A program made the translations under genes and the position numbers. A model generated the notes under the pieces. It was not told the origin of the DNA and made no database searches. It saw nothing but the letters and a program-made list of their open reading frames with translations. A stretch of 64,000 nucleotides of DNA from Paenarthrobacter aurescens (GTDB lineage: Bacteria; Actinomycetota; Actinomycetes; Actinomycetales; Micrococcaceae), in contig NZ_CP157456.1 in the NCBI RefSeq assembly GCF_041549525.1, forward strand, positions 1,612,001 to 1,676,000, read 5' to 3'. Below, in pieces: positions 45,312 to 57,353 of this stretch. Within the stretch, counting starts at the first letter, position 1. Every line of letters starts with the position of its first letter.

Positions 45312-46355
45312 ATGACTATTTCTGTTGCGGTCTCCGGTGCCAGCGGCTACGCCGGGGGAGAAGTGCTGCGTCTGCTGGCAGGCCATCCGAACGTCACCAT
45401 TGGTGCCATCACCGCTCACAGCAACGCCGGTTCTAGACTAGGGGAGTTGCAGCCGCATCTCCATGGCCTGGCCAGTCGGATTCTGGAAGAGACCACGGTG
45501 GAAAACCTGTCCGGCCACGACGTCGTGTTCCTTGCTTTGCCGCACGGAGCTTCGGCCGAGATAGCTGCACAGTTGCCCGAAGGCACTGTAGTGATCGACG
45601 CCGGCGCGGACCACCGCTTGCAGGACGCCGGAGCGTGGGAAAAGTTCTACGGCTCTGCCCACGCCGGAACCTGGCCCTATGGTCTTCCGGAACTCCCCGG
45701 CCAGCGCGAGGCGCTCAAGGGTGCGACGCGCATCGCGGTGCCCGGCTGCTACCCGACGTCGGCCTTGCTGGCCTTGACGCCCGGATTCGCCAACAACCTC
45801 CTCTTGGCGGACGACGTCGTCATCGTCTCTGCCTCCGGGACCTCCGGCGCCGGCAAGGCTGCCAAAGTCAACCTGATTGGCTCTGAAGTCATGGGCTCAA
45901 TGAGCCCCTATGGCGTAGGCGGCGGCCACCGCCATACGCCCGAAATCGAACAGGGTCTCTCGAATGCCGCCGGCGAACCGGTGACTGTCTCCTTCACGCC
46001 AACACTGGCGCCCATGAGCCGCGGCATTCTCACCACTGCCACGGCCAAAGTGCGGCCTCAGGCTGGACGCAGTGTCACAGAAGCCGAGCTTCGCCAAGCG
46101 TGGGCGGATGCTTACGACGACGAGCCGTTCGTGCACCTCCTTCCGGAAGGTCAGTGGCCCACTACCAAGTCGGTTCAAGGCTCCAATCACGCTGTGATGC
46201 AGTTGGCCTTCGACTCCCACACGGGCCGCGTCATTGTCACGTGCGCCATTGACAACCTCACCAAGGGGACTGCAGGCGGCGCCGTGCAGTCCATGAATAT
46301 TGCCCTCGGCCTGGACGAAACCGCCGGCCTGAACCTGCAGGGAGTTGCACCGTGA
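45312..46355 (+). CDS. argC: N-acetyl-gamma-glutamyl-phosphate reductase
   Basis: ArgC reduces N-acetylglutamyl phosphate with NADPH, the third step of arginine synthesis. [20 protein letters not shown] is the dinucleotide-binding loop and the catalytic Cys is in [17 protein letters not shown] 45312 is the start (347 residues). It is the first gene of argCJBDFRGH. Confidence 0.96.
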   Translation: MTISVAVSGASGYAGGEVLRLLAGHPNVTIGAITAHSNAGSRLGELQPHLHGLASRILEETTVENLSGHDVVFLALPHGASAEIAAQLPEGTVVIDAGADHRLQDAGAWEKFYGSAHAGTWPYGLPELPGQREALKGATRIAVPGCYPTSALLALTPGFANNLLLADDVVIVSASGTSGAGKAAKVNLIGSEVMGSMSPYGVGGGHRHTPEIEQGLSNAAGEPVTVSFTPTLAPMSRGILTTATAKVRPQAGRSVTEAELRQAWADAYDDEPFVHLLPEGQWPTTKSVQGSNHAVMQLAFDSHTGRVIVTCAIDNLTKGTAGGAVQSMNIALGLDETAGLNLQGVAP

Positions 46356-47518
46356 CCATTACCGCCCCCAAGGGATTTCGCGCCGCCGGCGTCAAAGCCG
46401 GTATCAAGGCCTCCGGCAACCCGGACCTGGCTTTGGTAGTCAATGACGGGCCGCAAAAGTCCGCGGCCGCAGTCTTCACCTCGAACCGCGTCGCTGCCGC
46501 CCCGGTTCACTGGTCGCGCCAGGTAGTCAGCGATGGCCGTGTGGACGCCGTTGTGCTGAACTCCGGTGGAGCCAATGCCTGCACCGGTCCGCAGGGTTTC
46601 CAGAACACCCACGCCACCGCAGAGAAGGTGGCGGAGGTCCTGGGAGTCTCAGCTTCTGACGTTGTAGTGTGCTCAACCGGCCTGATCGGTGAGCAACTGC
46701 CCATGGACAAGATTCTTCCCGGCGTGGACGCTGCCTTCCGCGAATTGTCCGAAGATGGCGGCTCCGCTGCCGCCACGGCCATCATGACCACGGACAGCGT
46801 TTCCAAGGAAGCCGTTTTCACCGGCACTGATGCCCAGGGCAAGGAGTTCACCGTAGGTGGCATTGCCAAGGGTGCCGGCATGTTGGCGCCGGGCCTGGCA
46901 ACCATGCTGGTGGTCCTCACCACCGACGCCGAGGTTCCTGCCAATGAGCTGGACGTCGTCCTCCGCGACGCCGCCCGTGTCACCTTTGACCGGGCAGACT
47001 CGGACGGCTGCATGTCCACCAATGACACGGTAGTGCTGCTGGCATCCGGAGCCTCCGAGGCTTTGCCTTCTGCCGAGCAGTTGAGCGAGGCCGTCACCAG
47101 CGTCTGCGCCGAACTGGCACGCAAGCTGATCGGCGATGCCGAGGGCGCCAGCCACGACATCGCTATCCGGACCTTCAATGCCGCCAGCGAACGCGACGCG
47201 GAAATCGTCAGCCGCAGCGTTGCCCGTTCCAACCTGTTCAAAGCCGCCATCTTCGGCAAGGACCCCAACTGGGGTCGCGTGCTCTCTGCAGTGGGAACAA
47301 CTGACGCCGTCTTTGAGGCAGACCAGCTCAATGTGGCCATGAACGGTGTGCAGATTTGCCGCAACGGTGCAATCGGCGATGACCGCAACCTGGTGGATCT
47401 GGAACCGCGCGAGGTGCTGGTCGAAATCGACCTGCAGGCCGGCGATGCCGAGGCCACCATTTGGACCAATGACCTCACGCACGATTACGTGCATGAGAAC
47501 AGCGCCTACTCGAGCTGA
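46352..47518 (+). CDS. argJ: Bifunctional ornithine acetyltransferase/N-acetylglutamate synthase
   Basis: ArgJ recycles the acetyl group from acetylornithine to glutamate. The self-cleavage/catalytic Thr lies in [20 protein letters not shown] (canonical KGxGM-APxxATML). Length 388 is standard. GTG start overlapping argC by 4 bp. Whether it is mono- or bifunctional cannot be read from sequence. Confidence 0.95.
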   Translation: MTITAPKGFRAAGVKAGIKASGNPDLALVVNDGPQKSAAAVFTSNRVAAAPVHWSRQVVSDGRVDAVVLNSGGANACTGPQGFQNTHATAEKVAEVLGVSASDVVVCSTGLIGEQLPMDKILPGVDAAFRELSEDGGSAAATAIMTTDSVSKEAVFTGTDAQGKEFTVGGIAKGAGMLAPGLATMLVVLTTDAEVPANELDVVLRDAARVTFDRADSDGCMSTNDTVVLLASGASEALPSAEQLSEAVTSVCAELARKLIGDAEGASHDIAIRTFNAASERDAEIVSRSVARSNLFKAAIFGKDPNWGRVLSAVGTTDAVFEADQLNVAMNGVQICRNGAIGDDRNLVDLEPREVLVEIDLQAGDAEATIWTNDLTHDYVHENSAYSS

Positions 47519-47522
47519 GCGG

Positions 47523-48488
47523 ATGACCATGACTTCGCACACCCGCGAGACGACGTCCACGAGCCATGTCTCTGCCGAAACAGCCCAGGACAAAGCCGGC
47601 ACGCTGATCGAAGCACTGCCGTGGATCCAGCGCTTCGCTGGCACCACCATGGTGATCAAATACGGTGGCAACGCCATGGTCAACGATGACCTCCGCCGTG
47701 CCTTCGCCGAGGACATTGTGTTCCTCCACCACGTTGGTATCCATCCCGTGGTGGTTCACGGCGGCGGCCCCCAGATCAACTCCATGCTCGGCCGCCTCGG
47801 CATTGAATCAGAGTTCAAGGGCGGCCTGCGCGTCACCACTCCCGAAGCCATGGACGTGGTCCGTATGGTCCTCACCGGGCAGGTGGGGCGTGAACTAGTA
47901 GGCCTCATCAACTCCCACGGGCCCTACGCCGTGGGCATGTCAGGCGAAGATGGCGGCCTGTTGCGCGCTGTCCGTACGGGCACTGTTGTTGATGGCGAAG
48001 AGGTGGATCTGGGCCTGGTGGGCGAAGTGGTGGGCGTGGATCCCGATGGCATTACAGACATCCTCGACGCCGGCCGCATCCCGGTGATTTCCACGGTGGC
48101 ACCCGAGATCGTTGACGACGGCAACGGCTCCGGTCCCACCACGGGTCAAGTCCTCAACGTCAACGCCGACACCGCAGCTGCAGCCGTTGCTTCAGCCTTG
48201 GGCGCCACCAAGCTTGTCATCCTCACCGACGTTGAAGGCCTGTACGCCAACTGGCCGGACAAATCCTCGCTGATCTCCTCTCTGACGGCTTCTGAACTCC
48301 GTGAGATGCTGCCCAAGCTCGAATCCGGCATGATCCCCAAAATGGCCGCTTGCCTGAAGGCTATTGACGAGGGCGTGGAACGCGCACACATCGTGGACGG
48401 CCGTCTCGCGCACTCCATGCTGCTGGAAACCTTCACCACGGCAGGCATCGGCACGCAAGTAGTACCTGACGAGGAAGTGAACGCATGA
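47523..48488 (+). CDS. argB: Acetylglutamate kinase
   Basis: Amino-acid kinase fold: VIKYGGNAM at the N-terminus, [15 protein letters not shown] for substrate, and [10 protein letters not shown] near the end. The 321-residue form includes about 35 extra N-terminal residues ([20 protein letters not shown]). ATG 47523 lies 4 bp after argJ; ATG 47529 is an alternative. Arginine feedback inhibition is usual for the family but not deducible here. Confidence 0.95.
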   Translation: MTMTSHTRETTSTSHVSAETAQDKAGTLIEALPWIQRFAGTTMVIKYGGNAMVNDDLRRAFAEDIVFLHHVGIHPVVVHGGGPQINSMLGRLGIESEFKGGLRVTTPEAMDVVRMVLTGQVGRELVGLINSHGPYAVGMSGEDGGLLRAVRTGTVVDGEEVDLGLVGEVVGVDPDGITDILDAGRIPVISTVAPEIVDDGNGSGPTTGQVLNVNADTAAAAVASALGATKLVILTDVEGLYANWPDKSSLISSLTASELREMLPKLESGMIPKMAACLKAIDEGVERAHIVDGRLAHSMLLETFTTAGIGTQVVPDEEVNA

Positions 48489-49819
48489 GCGAAGTTGTTG
48501 GCATCGATCCGACCGGCGATGGAACCCCCGCCCGCTTCGCGGTGCCCGACCACACCCGGGGTCCCATCGCCGGATCGGATGCCAAAGCTTCCGTCATGAC
48601 TGGGGTGAGTAATGGTGCTGACTGGCTGGCCCGTTACTCGTCCTCGCTCATGGGTGTTTTCGGTACTCCGCAGCGGGTCTTGGTCCGTGGCGCCGGCTGC
48701 CTCGTGTGGGATGCCGACGGCAAGGAATACCTGGACCTCCTGGGCGGCATTGCGGTGAACGCGCTGGGTCATGCCCACCCGTTTGTTACGTCGGTGATTT
48801 CGAGTCAGCTGGCCACACTCGGCCATGTCTCGAACTTCTTCACCAGCCCTACGCAGATTGCCCTGGCGGAAAAGCTGCTGGCGCTCAGCAAAGCTCCGAA
48901 TGGTTCCAAGGTGTTCTTCGCGAACTCCGGTACTGAGGCCAACGAGGCCGCGTTCAAGTTGGCGCGCCGTAACAACGGTGACGGGAAGCGCACCAGGATC
49001 ATTGCGCTGGAAGGTGCATTCCATGGCCGCACCATGGGTGCTCTGGCGCTCACGGCCAAAGAGGCTTACCGTGCGCCTTTTGAGCCACTGCCCGGTGGCG
49101 TGGTGCACATTCCGTTCGGTGACATCGATGCCCTGCGCGCCGCCGTCGACGATTCCACAGCGGCCCTTTTCCTGGAGCCGATCCAAGGCGAAGCGGGCGT
49201 CCGGCCACTCAGCGCCGAATATTTGCAGGCAGCCCGCGAAGTGACCAGCGCAGCCGGTGCTCTTCTCATCCTTGATGAAGTCCAAACGGGCATTGGCCGC
49301 ACTGGAAAGTGGCTGGCCAGCGAAGATGCCGGAATTGTGCCCGATGCCATGACCCTCGCCAAGGGCCTGGGCGGCGGCTTCCCCGTGGGTGCCTTGATTA
49401 CCTTTGGAAGTACGACGTCGGCCCTGCTCACCGCCGGGCAGCACGGCACCACTTTTGGTGGCAACCCGGTGGCTACGGCTGCGGCGCTGGCCACACTGCA
49501 CGCGATCGAAAGCCAAGGCGTGCTGCAGAACGTGCTGACGGTCGGGGAGCACCTTCGCGAAGGCCTTGCTGGCGTGGAAGCTGTCACCGAGGTTCGCGGT
49601 GAGGGGCTGCTGATCGGCTTCGATGTGAACGCCGACATCGCCCCGGCCATGGTATCCGCGGCCTTGGACGCAGGCTTCATCATTAACAGCCCTGGCCCCC
49701 GGACCATCCGCCTGGCACCTCCGCTGATCCTCACCATCGATCAAGCGGACCGCTTCCTGGACGCTCTTCCCACCCTGATTGCCACGGCTACAGCCCAAAC
49801 CGCTAAGGATGCCCAGTGA
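48485..49819 (+). CDS. argD: Acetylornithine aminotransferase
   Basis: A class III PLP aminotransferase. The PLP lysine is in [16 protein letters not shown], with [15 protein letters not shown] and [14 protein letters not shown]. At 444 residues it has about 45 extra N-terminal residues before [15 protein letters not shown]; an internal GTG at 48605 could be the real start, but ATGA overlap with argB supports 48485. Confidence 0.95.
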   Translation: MSEVVGIDPTGDGTPARFAVPDHTRGPIAGSDAKASVMTGVSNGADWLARYSSSLMGVFGTPQRVLVRGAGCLVWDADGKEYLDLLGGIAVNALGHAHPFVTSVISSQLATLGHVSNFFTSPTQIALAEKLLALSKAPNGSKVFFANSGTEANEAAFKLARRNNGDGKRTRIIALEGAFHGRTMGALALTAKEAYRAPFEPLPGGVVHIPFGDIDALRAAVDDSTAALFLEPIQGEAGVRPLSAEYLQAAREVTSAAGALLILDEVQTGIGRTGKWLASEDAGIVPDAMTLAKGLGGGFPVGALITFGSTTSALLTAGQHGTTFGGNPVATAAALATLHAIESQGVLQNVLTVGEHLREGLAGVEAVTEVRGEGLLIGFDVNADIAPAMVSAALDAGFIINSPGPRTIRLAPPLILTIDQADRFLDALPTLIATATAQTAKDAQ

Positions 49820-50823
49820 CTTCTTCCACCACCACCCGTCACTTCCTGAAGGACACGGACCTCAGCCCTGCAGAGCAGGCTGAGGTCTTGGATCTCGCCG
49901 TCCGGATGAAGGCCGCGCCGTACAGTGTGCAGCCCTTCGCTGCCGAGGGCAACGGCCGCAAGACCGTGGCCGTGATCTTTGACAAGACCTCCACCCGCAC
50001 GCGTGTTTCCTTTGCCACGGGCATTGCGGACATGGGCGGCAACGCGTTGATCATCAACCCGGGTGAGGCCCAGATCGGCCACAAGGAATCCGTCGAGGAC
50101 ACCGCAAAGGTCCTTGAACGCATGGTCTCCACCATCGTGTGGCGCACGGGTGCCCACTCGGGCCTGGTGGCAATGGCGGAGAACTCCGGGGTCCCTGTTA
50201 TCAATGCCCTGTGCGATGACTACCACCCCTGCCAACTCCTGGCGGACCTCCTGGCAGTCAAGGAGCACAAGGGGGAACTTGCCGGACTGAGCATGGCCTA
50301 CCTCGGTGATGCCGCCAACAACATGGCCAACTCCTACCTGCTGGCGGGCGTCACGGCCGGAATGCATGTTCGCATCTCCGGCCCTGAGGGCTACTTGCCC
50401 GCGCCGGAAATCGTGGCCGCCGCGGAAGAACGCGCAGCCGAAACCGGCGGTTCGGTGCTGATCACCAGTGACGCTGCCGAAGCCCTTAAAGGCGCAGACG
50501 TCGTGGCAACGGACACGTGGGTTTCCATGGGGCAGGAAGCGGAGAAGGAAGCCCGGATGCAGCTGTTCCGCGATTACTCCGTGGATGAGGCTGCCATGGC
50601 ACAAGCTGCACCGGACGCCGTGGTGCTCCACTGCCTGCCTGCGTACCGCGGCTACGAGATTTCCGCCGGAGTCATCGATGGGCCGCAATCCATCGTCTGG
50701 GACGAAGCAGAAAACCGCCTGCACGCGCAGAAGGCACTGATGGCGTGGTTGATGCACCGCTCCGGGCTGGCCTTTGTGGAGGGACTTTCTCCTGTCGAAG
50801 GCACCGGGGAGAGCACGTTCTAG
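49816..50823 (+). CDS. argF: Ornithine carbamoyltransferase
   Basis: Converts ornithine and carbamoyl phosphate to citrulline. Motifs: [14 protein letters not shown] (carbamoyl-phosphate loop), MVWRTG-type region [11 protein letters not shown], and [14 protein letters not shown] (the HCLP motif). A GTG start overlaps argD by 4 bp; length 335 is slightly above the usual 310, with a tail ending GTGESTF. Confidence 0.95.
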   Translation: MTSSTTTRHFLKDTDLSPAEQAEVLDLAVRMKAAPYSVQPFAAEGNGRKTVAVIFDKTSTRTRVSFATGIADMGGNALIINPGEAQIGHKESVEDTAKVLERMVSTIVWRTGAHSGLVAMAENSGVPVINALCDDYHPCQLLADLLAVKEHKGELAGLSMAYLGDAANNMANSYLLAGVTAGMHVRISGPEGYLPAPEIVAAAEERAAETGGSVLITSDAAEALKGADVVATDTWVSMGQEAEKEARMQLFRDYSVDEAAMAQAAPDAVVLHCLPAYRGYEISAGVIDGPQSIVWDEAENRLHAQKALMAWLMHRSGLAFVEGLSPVEGTGESTF

Positions 50824-51359
50824 TGTCCACCACCCCGTCCGTGCCGGGCGCGAGCCCGGCCACCAAGACTGCCCGGCAGGCGCGCATTACCGCCATCCTG
50901 ACCGGTGAGTCCGTGCGTTCCCAAGCAGAGCTTGCAGCACTGCTGGCGGACGACGGCGTCCAGGTCACCCAGGCCACGCTGTCCCGCGACCTCGTGGAAC
51001 TTGGCGCAGTCCGGGTCCGGGGCAAAGAAGGTGCCCTCGTGTACGCCGTTCCGGGGGAGGGCGGGGACCGCAATGCCAAAAGTGGTGTAACCCAGGAAAT
51101 TCTGGATGCACGGCTGACACGTCTTTGTGGCGAACTCCTGGTCACCGCGGAGGCCTCGGGGAACATTGTGGTGCTCCGCACACCGCCGGGAGCTGCCAAC
51201 TTCCTGGCCTTGGCCGTTGACCACTCGGTGATGCCGTCGGTATTGGGTACGATCGCAGGCGACGACACTTTGCTGCTGGTCGCGCGTGACCCTGACGGCG
51301 GGGCTGAACTGGCGGCGCGTTTTTTGCGCATGGCCGAAGAAGCCGGGCCCGGCAACTGA
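50823..51359 (+). CDS. argR: Arginine repressor ArgR
   Basis: ArgR is the hexameric, arginine-responsive regulator of this operon. The winged-helix domain is [20 protein letters not shown], then [20 protein letters not shown]; the core with the arginine-binding residues is [23 protein letters not shown] 50823 shares its first base with the argF stop codon and gives 178 residues. Encoding the repressor inside its own regulon gives negative feedback. Confidence 0.95.
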   Translation: MSTTPSVPGASPATKTARQARITAILTGESVRSQAELAALLADDGVQVTQATLSRDLVELGAVRVRGKEGALVYAVPGEGGDRNAKSGVTQEILDARLTRLCGELLVTAEASGNIVVLRTPPGAANFLALAVDHSVMPSVLGTIAGDDTLLLVARDPDGGAELAARFLRMAEEAGPGN

Positions 51360-51369
51360 TTGATCTTTT

Positions 51370-51397
51370 CAGCATTGATTCACACAGCATTGATTCG
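51370..51397. repeat. Direct repeat between argR and argG, possible operator
   Basis: CAGCATTGATTC occurs at 51370-51381 and 51386-51397, 16 bp apart, in the 70-bp gap before argG. It may be an extra ArgR site for argGH. Confidence 0.45.
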
Positions 51398-51429
51398 AAT
51401 GAACCAAGAAACAACTAAGGAGCACTCTC

Positions 51430-54107
<2,678 letters not shown>

Positions 54108-54114
54108 TCACTTC

Positions 54115-54138
54115 GCATTGACGCATTGACGCATTGAC
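54115..54138. repeat. Three copies of GCATTGAC after argH
   Basis: GCATTGAC is repeated three times head to tail, immediately before the operon terminator. A related GCATTGA occurs twice before argG. Confidence 0.85.
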
Positions 54139-54177
54139 CTGTGGGATGGCACGTTCGCTGCCATCCCACAGGTGTTT
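54138..54177 (+). terminator. Terminator of the arg operon
   Basis: Perfect 14-bp arms (54138-54151 and 54159-54172, CCTGTGGGATGGCA and complement), 7-nt loop, followed by TGTTT. Confidence 0.8.
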
Positions 54178-54189
54178 AATGTGGTGGGC

Positions 54190-54201
54190 TAGCATGGCGC
54201 T
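54190..54201 (+). promoter_or_regulatory. -10 element and likely leaderless start
   Basis: TAGCAT at 54190-54195 precedes ATG 54202 by six bases, with no Shine-Dalgarno sequence. Confidence 0.45.
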
Positions 54202-54939
54202 ATGACTCAGATCACCCCTGAGGCGCTGCCCGCAGAGCTTCACAAAGCCGCAAGCACCGTCTTCCGCCTCCTGTCCAAGATGGACGAATCCTCCGTCGCT
54301 GAACCGTCTGAACTGCCAGGCTGGACCCGCGGCCACGTTCTGGCGCACATCGCCGGTATATCCAAAGCGATGGCCCGGCAACTGGACTATGCCCGCCGCG
54401 GCGAGACCATTGAGCTCTACGACGGCGGCATGGACGGCCGGAACAAGGCGATCGAGCTCGCGGCCGGACACAGCCTGGCCCGGCACACGGAAGCTGTCAC
54501 CTCCGCAGTGGATGCCGCCGTTGCCGCCTTTGATGCCTTGGGGCCGAACGAATGGCAGGCGCGCATCGCGTACCGGGACGGAACAGTGCTGGACGGCGGT
54601 CTGGCGTTGTGGCGTGAACTGACCATCCATGCCTCGGACCTGAAGCTGGGGTTCGGACCGGAGACGTGGAGCCGTCCCTTCTGCGAACACCTCATCGGGT
54701 TCCTCGAAGCACGCGTGCCGGACTCATCCAAGTTTGTTTTGCAGCCGACGGGCCTTCCGCAGCGAAGCATTGGGAGCGGTGGCACGTCCATCGCCATCAC
54801 CGGCATGCTCACGGACATCGCTGCGTGGCTGGCGGGCAGGGAGCCCAGTCTGGGGAGCCTCCGCGCCACTGCGGCCGCCGACGGCGTTGACCTCCCGGAG
54901 TTGCTGCCCTGGCCCGCCGCATTGCCCGCGCCCCGCTAA
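54202..54939 (+). CDS. Maleylpyruvate isomerase family mycothiol-dependent enzyme
   Basis: A 245-residue DinB-fold protein of the mycothiol-dependent maleylpyruvate isomerase type. The family pattern SELPGWTRGHVLAHIA holds the first metal-binding His and LWRELTIHASDLKLGF the second; the C-terminal domain is less conserved. Mycothiol is the low-molecular-weight thiol of Actinobacteria. The natural substrate is not indicated by the neighbours, which are arginine synthesis and DNA repair. Confidence 0.8.
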   Translation: MTQITPEALPAELHKAASTVFRLLSKMDESSVAEPSELPGWTRGHVLAHIAGISKAMARQLDYARRGETIELYDGGMDGRNKAIELAAGHSLARHTEAVTSAVDAAVAAFDALGPNEWQARIAYRDGTVLDGGLALWRELTIHASDLKLGFGPETWSRPFCEHLIGFLEARVPDSSKFVLQPTGLPQRSIGSGGTSIAITGMLTDIAAWLAGREPSLGSLRATAAADGVDLPELLPWPAALPAPR

Positions 54940-54940
54940 C

Positions 54941-55020
54941 CCGACGCTCTCTCACTTCCCGGGTGGTTTGGGTGGTCCCTCTCTCACGTCCCGGGTGGTT
55001 CGGGTGGTCCCTCTCTCACT
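54941..55020. repeat. 32-bp tandem repeat (locus A)
   Basis: CTCTCTCAC(T/G)(T)CCCGGGTGG(T)TxGGGTGGTCC-like units start at 54947, 54979 and 55011 (2.3 copies, period 32 bp). The first copy is preceded by CCGACG; the block CCGACGCTCTCTCACTTCCC is identical to 61087-61106. It ends at the stop codon of ada-alkA. Confidence 0.85.
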
Positions 55021-56522
55021 CAAGAACGCGGAGTGCCCCTGGCCTTGACCGCTGCCGCGCGCCACAGGTGCATGGTGGCGTAAGAGCGCCAGGGGCTGAC
55101 CTCCCGGAAATCGGTGCTGAGTTCGGTGACCGACGGCAGCGACTTCAAGCCGTTCCGCACCGCGGCGTCGTTGGCGAGGAAAACATCGGGTGCGCCCAAA
55201 ACGCGCATGGCCACGTAGCCGACAGTCCAGGGCCCCACGCCCGGGAGGGGGAGCAGTTTCCGCCCAAGACTTTCCAGGGAATCGCCGTAGCCGAAGTCGA
55301 GCTCCCCAGCGGCCATGGCCTCAGCGGCGGCGACGATGGAGTCTATCCTCCGCTGTGGCCCCCGCAGGAGGTCGCGGCCGTGTTCGGCCAGTTCAGCGGC
55401 CGTCGGAAATAATCTGTCCAAGCCGGGGGCGGCGCCCTCGACGAAGGATCCGGCTGCGGACAACTGGGTCAGGGCCGTGCGGGCGGCAGCCACGGTGATC
55501 TGTTGGCCGATCATGGCCCGGATGAGCAGCTCGTGGGGATCCACAGCCCCGGGCACCCGAATCCCGGGGATCCCAGCGACGCTTGACGTCAACCGCGGAT
55601 CCTTTGCCAATGCGTCATCGATCGCTAGGGGATCCGCGTCCAGGTCGAACAACCTCCGGACCCGGCTCATCAGTGCCGGGAGGTCGTGGAGGTCCACGGC
55701 GGTGGTGGTCAGTTGCAACGGTTTGCCGGCAACTGAGGGGTTGTAGGAGACCGTGAAAGACGCATTGCCCCGAGGCAGGCGCAGGGTACGGGCATAGGTT
55801 CTGCTGGAATTGGTCCCGGGTGCGTCCGTCGAGGTATTCGCCGCCTCTATGCCCGCTACAGCTCGAACCGCCAAAAAGTCGAAAATGCCGGAGTCAAAGG
55901 GCTCCCTGTACGGCAGATTGAGCGTAAGGGAGCCAGGGGCTGCGGTACTCCGGCGTTGGCCGGACTTTGCCCCGGTGGCACGCACCGCCGTCGGCGTCAT
56001 GGCAAAGACCTCGCCGATGGTGTCGTTGAATTGCCGCACACTGTTGAAGCCGGATGCGAAAGCAACGTCGGCCAGCAGCATGTCCGTGGATACCAGCAGG
56101 GTCCTGGCGGTTTGGGCCCTGCTGGCCCGCGCCAGCGAGAGGGGACCGGCACCTAGTTCGTTGCTGAGAATGCGGTTGAGCTGACGCGGGGAGTAGCCCA
56201 AGCGGTGAGCGAGTCCGTCCACGCCTTCGCGAGTGATCACGCCGTCGTTGATCAGCCGCATGGCCCGGCCGGCGACGTCGGAACGGAGGTTCCACGCGGG
56301 AGTTCCGGGAACGGCTTCCGGTAGGCAGCGCTTGCAGGCGCGGTATCCGGCTTCGTGGGCGGCTGCGGAGGTTTCGTAGAACGTGACGTTCTCAGCTTTG
56401 GGCGTACGGGCAGGGCAGGAGGGCCGGCAGTAGATGCCGGTGGAGCTGACGGCAGTGAAGAATTGCCCGTCAAAGCGGGTGTCGCGCGCGTCGATTGCCC
56501 GGTAGCGCTGCCAGAAGTCCAT
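55020..56522 (-). CDS. Ada-type methyl-phosphotriester domain fused to AraC HTH and AlkA glycosylase
   Basis: A 500-residue repair protein. Residues 1-80 are the Ada zinc domain with cysteines in GIYCRPSCPAR and ACKRC, the first being the methyl acceptor. Residues 85-190 are an AraC-type helix-turn-helix (YSPRQLNRILSNELGAGPLS, DVAFASGFNSVRQFN). Residues 205-495 are AlkA 3-methyladenine glycosylase with the HhH LPGVGPWTVGYVAMRV and catalytic Asp in FLANDAAVR. ATG 56522 has AGGA upstream. It is divergent from mpg, so one damage signal may control both. An alkyltransferase (Ogt) domain is absent. Confidence 0.93.
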   Translation of the reverse strand: MDFWQRYRAIDARDTRFDGQFFTAVSSTGIYCRPSCPARTPKAENVTFYETSAAAHEAGYRACKRCLPEAVPGTPAWNLRSDVAGRAMRLINDGVITREGVDGLAHRLGYSPRQLNRILSNELGAGPLSLARASRAQTARTLLVSTDMLLADVAFASGFNSVRQFNDTIGEVFAMTPTAVRATGAKSGQRRSTAAPGSLTLNLPYREPFDSGIFDFLAVRAVAGIEAANTSTDAPGTNSSRTYARTLRLPRGNASFTVSYNPSVAGKPLQLTTTAVDLHDLPALMSRVRRLFDLDADPLAIDDALAKDPRLTSSVAGIPGIRVPGAVDPHELLIRAMIGQQITVAAARTALTQLSAAGSFVEGAAPGLDRLFPTAAELAEHGRDLLRGPQRRIDSIVAAAEAMAAGELDFGYGDSLESLGRKLLPLPGVGPWTVGYVAMRVLGAPDVFLANDAAVRNGLKSLPSVTELSTDFREVSPWRSYATMHLWRAAAVKARGTPRS

Positions 56523-56593
56523 GGCTTCATCCTGCCAGCCGCCCATTGCCTGTGCTAGCGGAAATCGGACATGGCCGTTTGCTGGTTTCTTGT

Positions 56594-56606
56594 TAGGGTC
56601 TGGTTC
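56594..56606 (+). promoter_or_regulatory. -10 element and likely leaderless start of the Mpg gene
   Basis: TAGGGT at 56594-56599 is seven bases before ATG 56607; no ribosome-binding site. Confidence 0.4.
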
Positions 56607-57275
56607 ATGAGTTCGTCCATGGACCAGCACATCAGCAGCCCGGCAGAGGTGCGCACCTTCCTCCAAGGCGATCCCCGAGTCATCGCTCCACAGATACTTG
56701 GTGCCGTGTTGACCCATCACTCCGACGCCGGTCCGGTCTCGGTACGGCTCACAGAAGTTGAGGCCTACATGGGACCCCGGGATTCGGAAAACCCGGACCC
56801 TGGCTCCCACACCTTCGGTGGGCTTACGCCCCGGAACGCGCCCATGTTCGGCCCGCCTGGATTCCTCTACGTGTACTTCACCTATGGCATGCACTACTGC
56901 GCAAACATTGTGTGCGGTCCCGACGGCTCACCTTCAGCGTTGCTCCTGCGGGCTGGAGAAATAGTGGAGGGCCAGGGGCTTGCTGCCCTCCGCCGGCCCG
57001 CCTCCAAAGCGCATAAGGATCTGGCCAGCGGTCCTGCGCGGCTGGCCTCCGCACTGGGGCTTACGACGGCGGACACTGGCCGCGACGCCCTCGCCTCACC
57101 GTTCAGTTTGTGGTTGCCCACCACGCCTGCACCTGCCGTGGCCAGCGGACCGCGCGTTGGAGTAGCCGGGCCGGGTGGCAGCACTGACTACCCATGGCGA
57201 TTTTGGATCGAAGACGATCCCACGGTGTCCAAATACAAGGCCGCCAAGCCCCGGACCCGTAACACTGCCGGGTGA
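56607..57275 (+). CDS. 3-methyladenine DNA glycosylase, AAG/Mpg family
   Basis: Excises alkylated and deaminated purines. The 222-residue protein has the catalytic Glu in RLTEVEAYMGPRDSE and the conserved TPRNAPMFGPPGFLYVYFTY and GMHYCANIV. It is the second, unrelated alkyl-purine glycosylase at this locus. ATG 56607 is selected; the upstream 12 residues of the open frame are unlike homologues. Divergent from the Ada-AlkA gene with 84 bp between starts. Confidence 0.93.
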   Translation: MSSSMDQHISSPAEVRTFLQGDPRVIAPQILGAVLTHHSDAGPVSVRLTEVEAYMGPRDSENPDPGSHTFGGLTPRNAPMFGPPGFLYVYFTYGMHYCANIVCGPDGSPSALLLRAGEIVEGQGLAALRRPASKAHKDLASGPARLASALGLTTADTGRDALASPFSLWLPTTPAPAVASGPRVGVAGPGGSTDYPWRFWIEDDPTVSKYKAAKPRTRNTAG

Positions 57276-57353
57276 CGCTCACCGTACCCCCCACGTTTAC
57301 CAAAATCGCTGTAGAATGGACGGTCTGTCTTTTGCGATAGGGGTTACGGTTCG

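Noticed and set aside
48146..49798. 550-residue open frame antisense to argD
   Set aside because: Shadow of argD; no ribosome-binding site or family resemblance.
54941..55020. CRISPR array
   Set aside because: Units repeat with a 32-bp period but there are no unique spacers between identical repeats, and no cas genes occur in the window.
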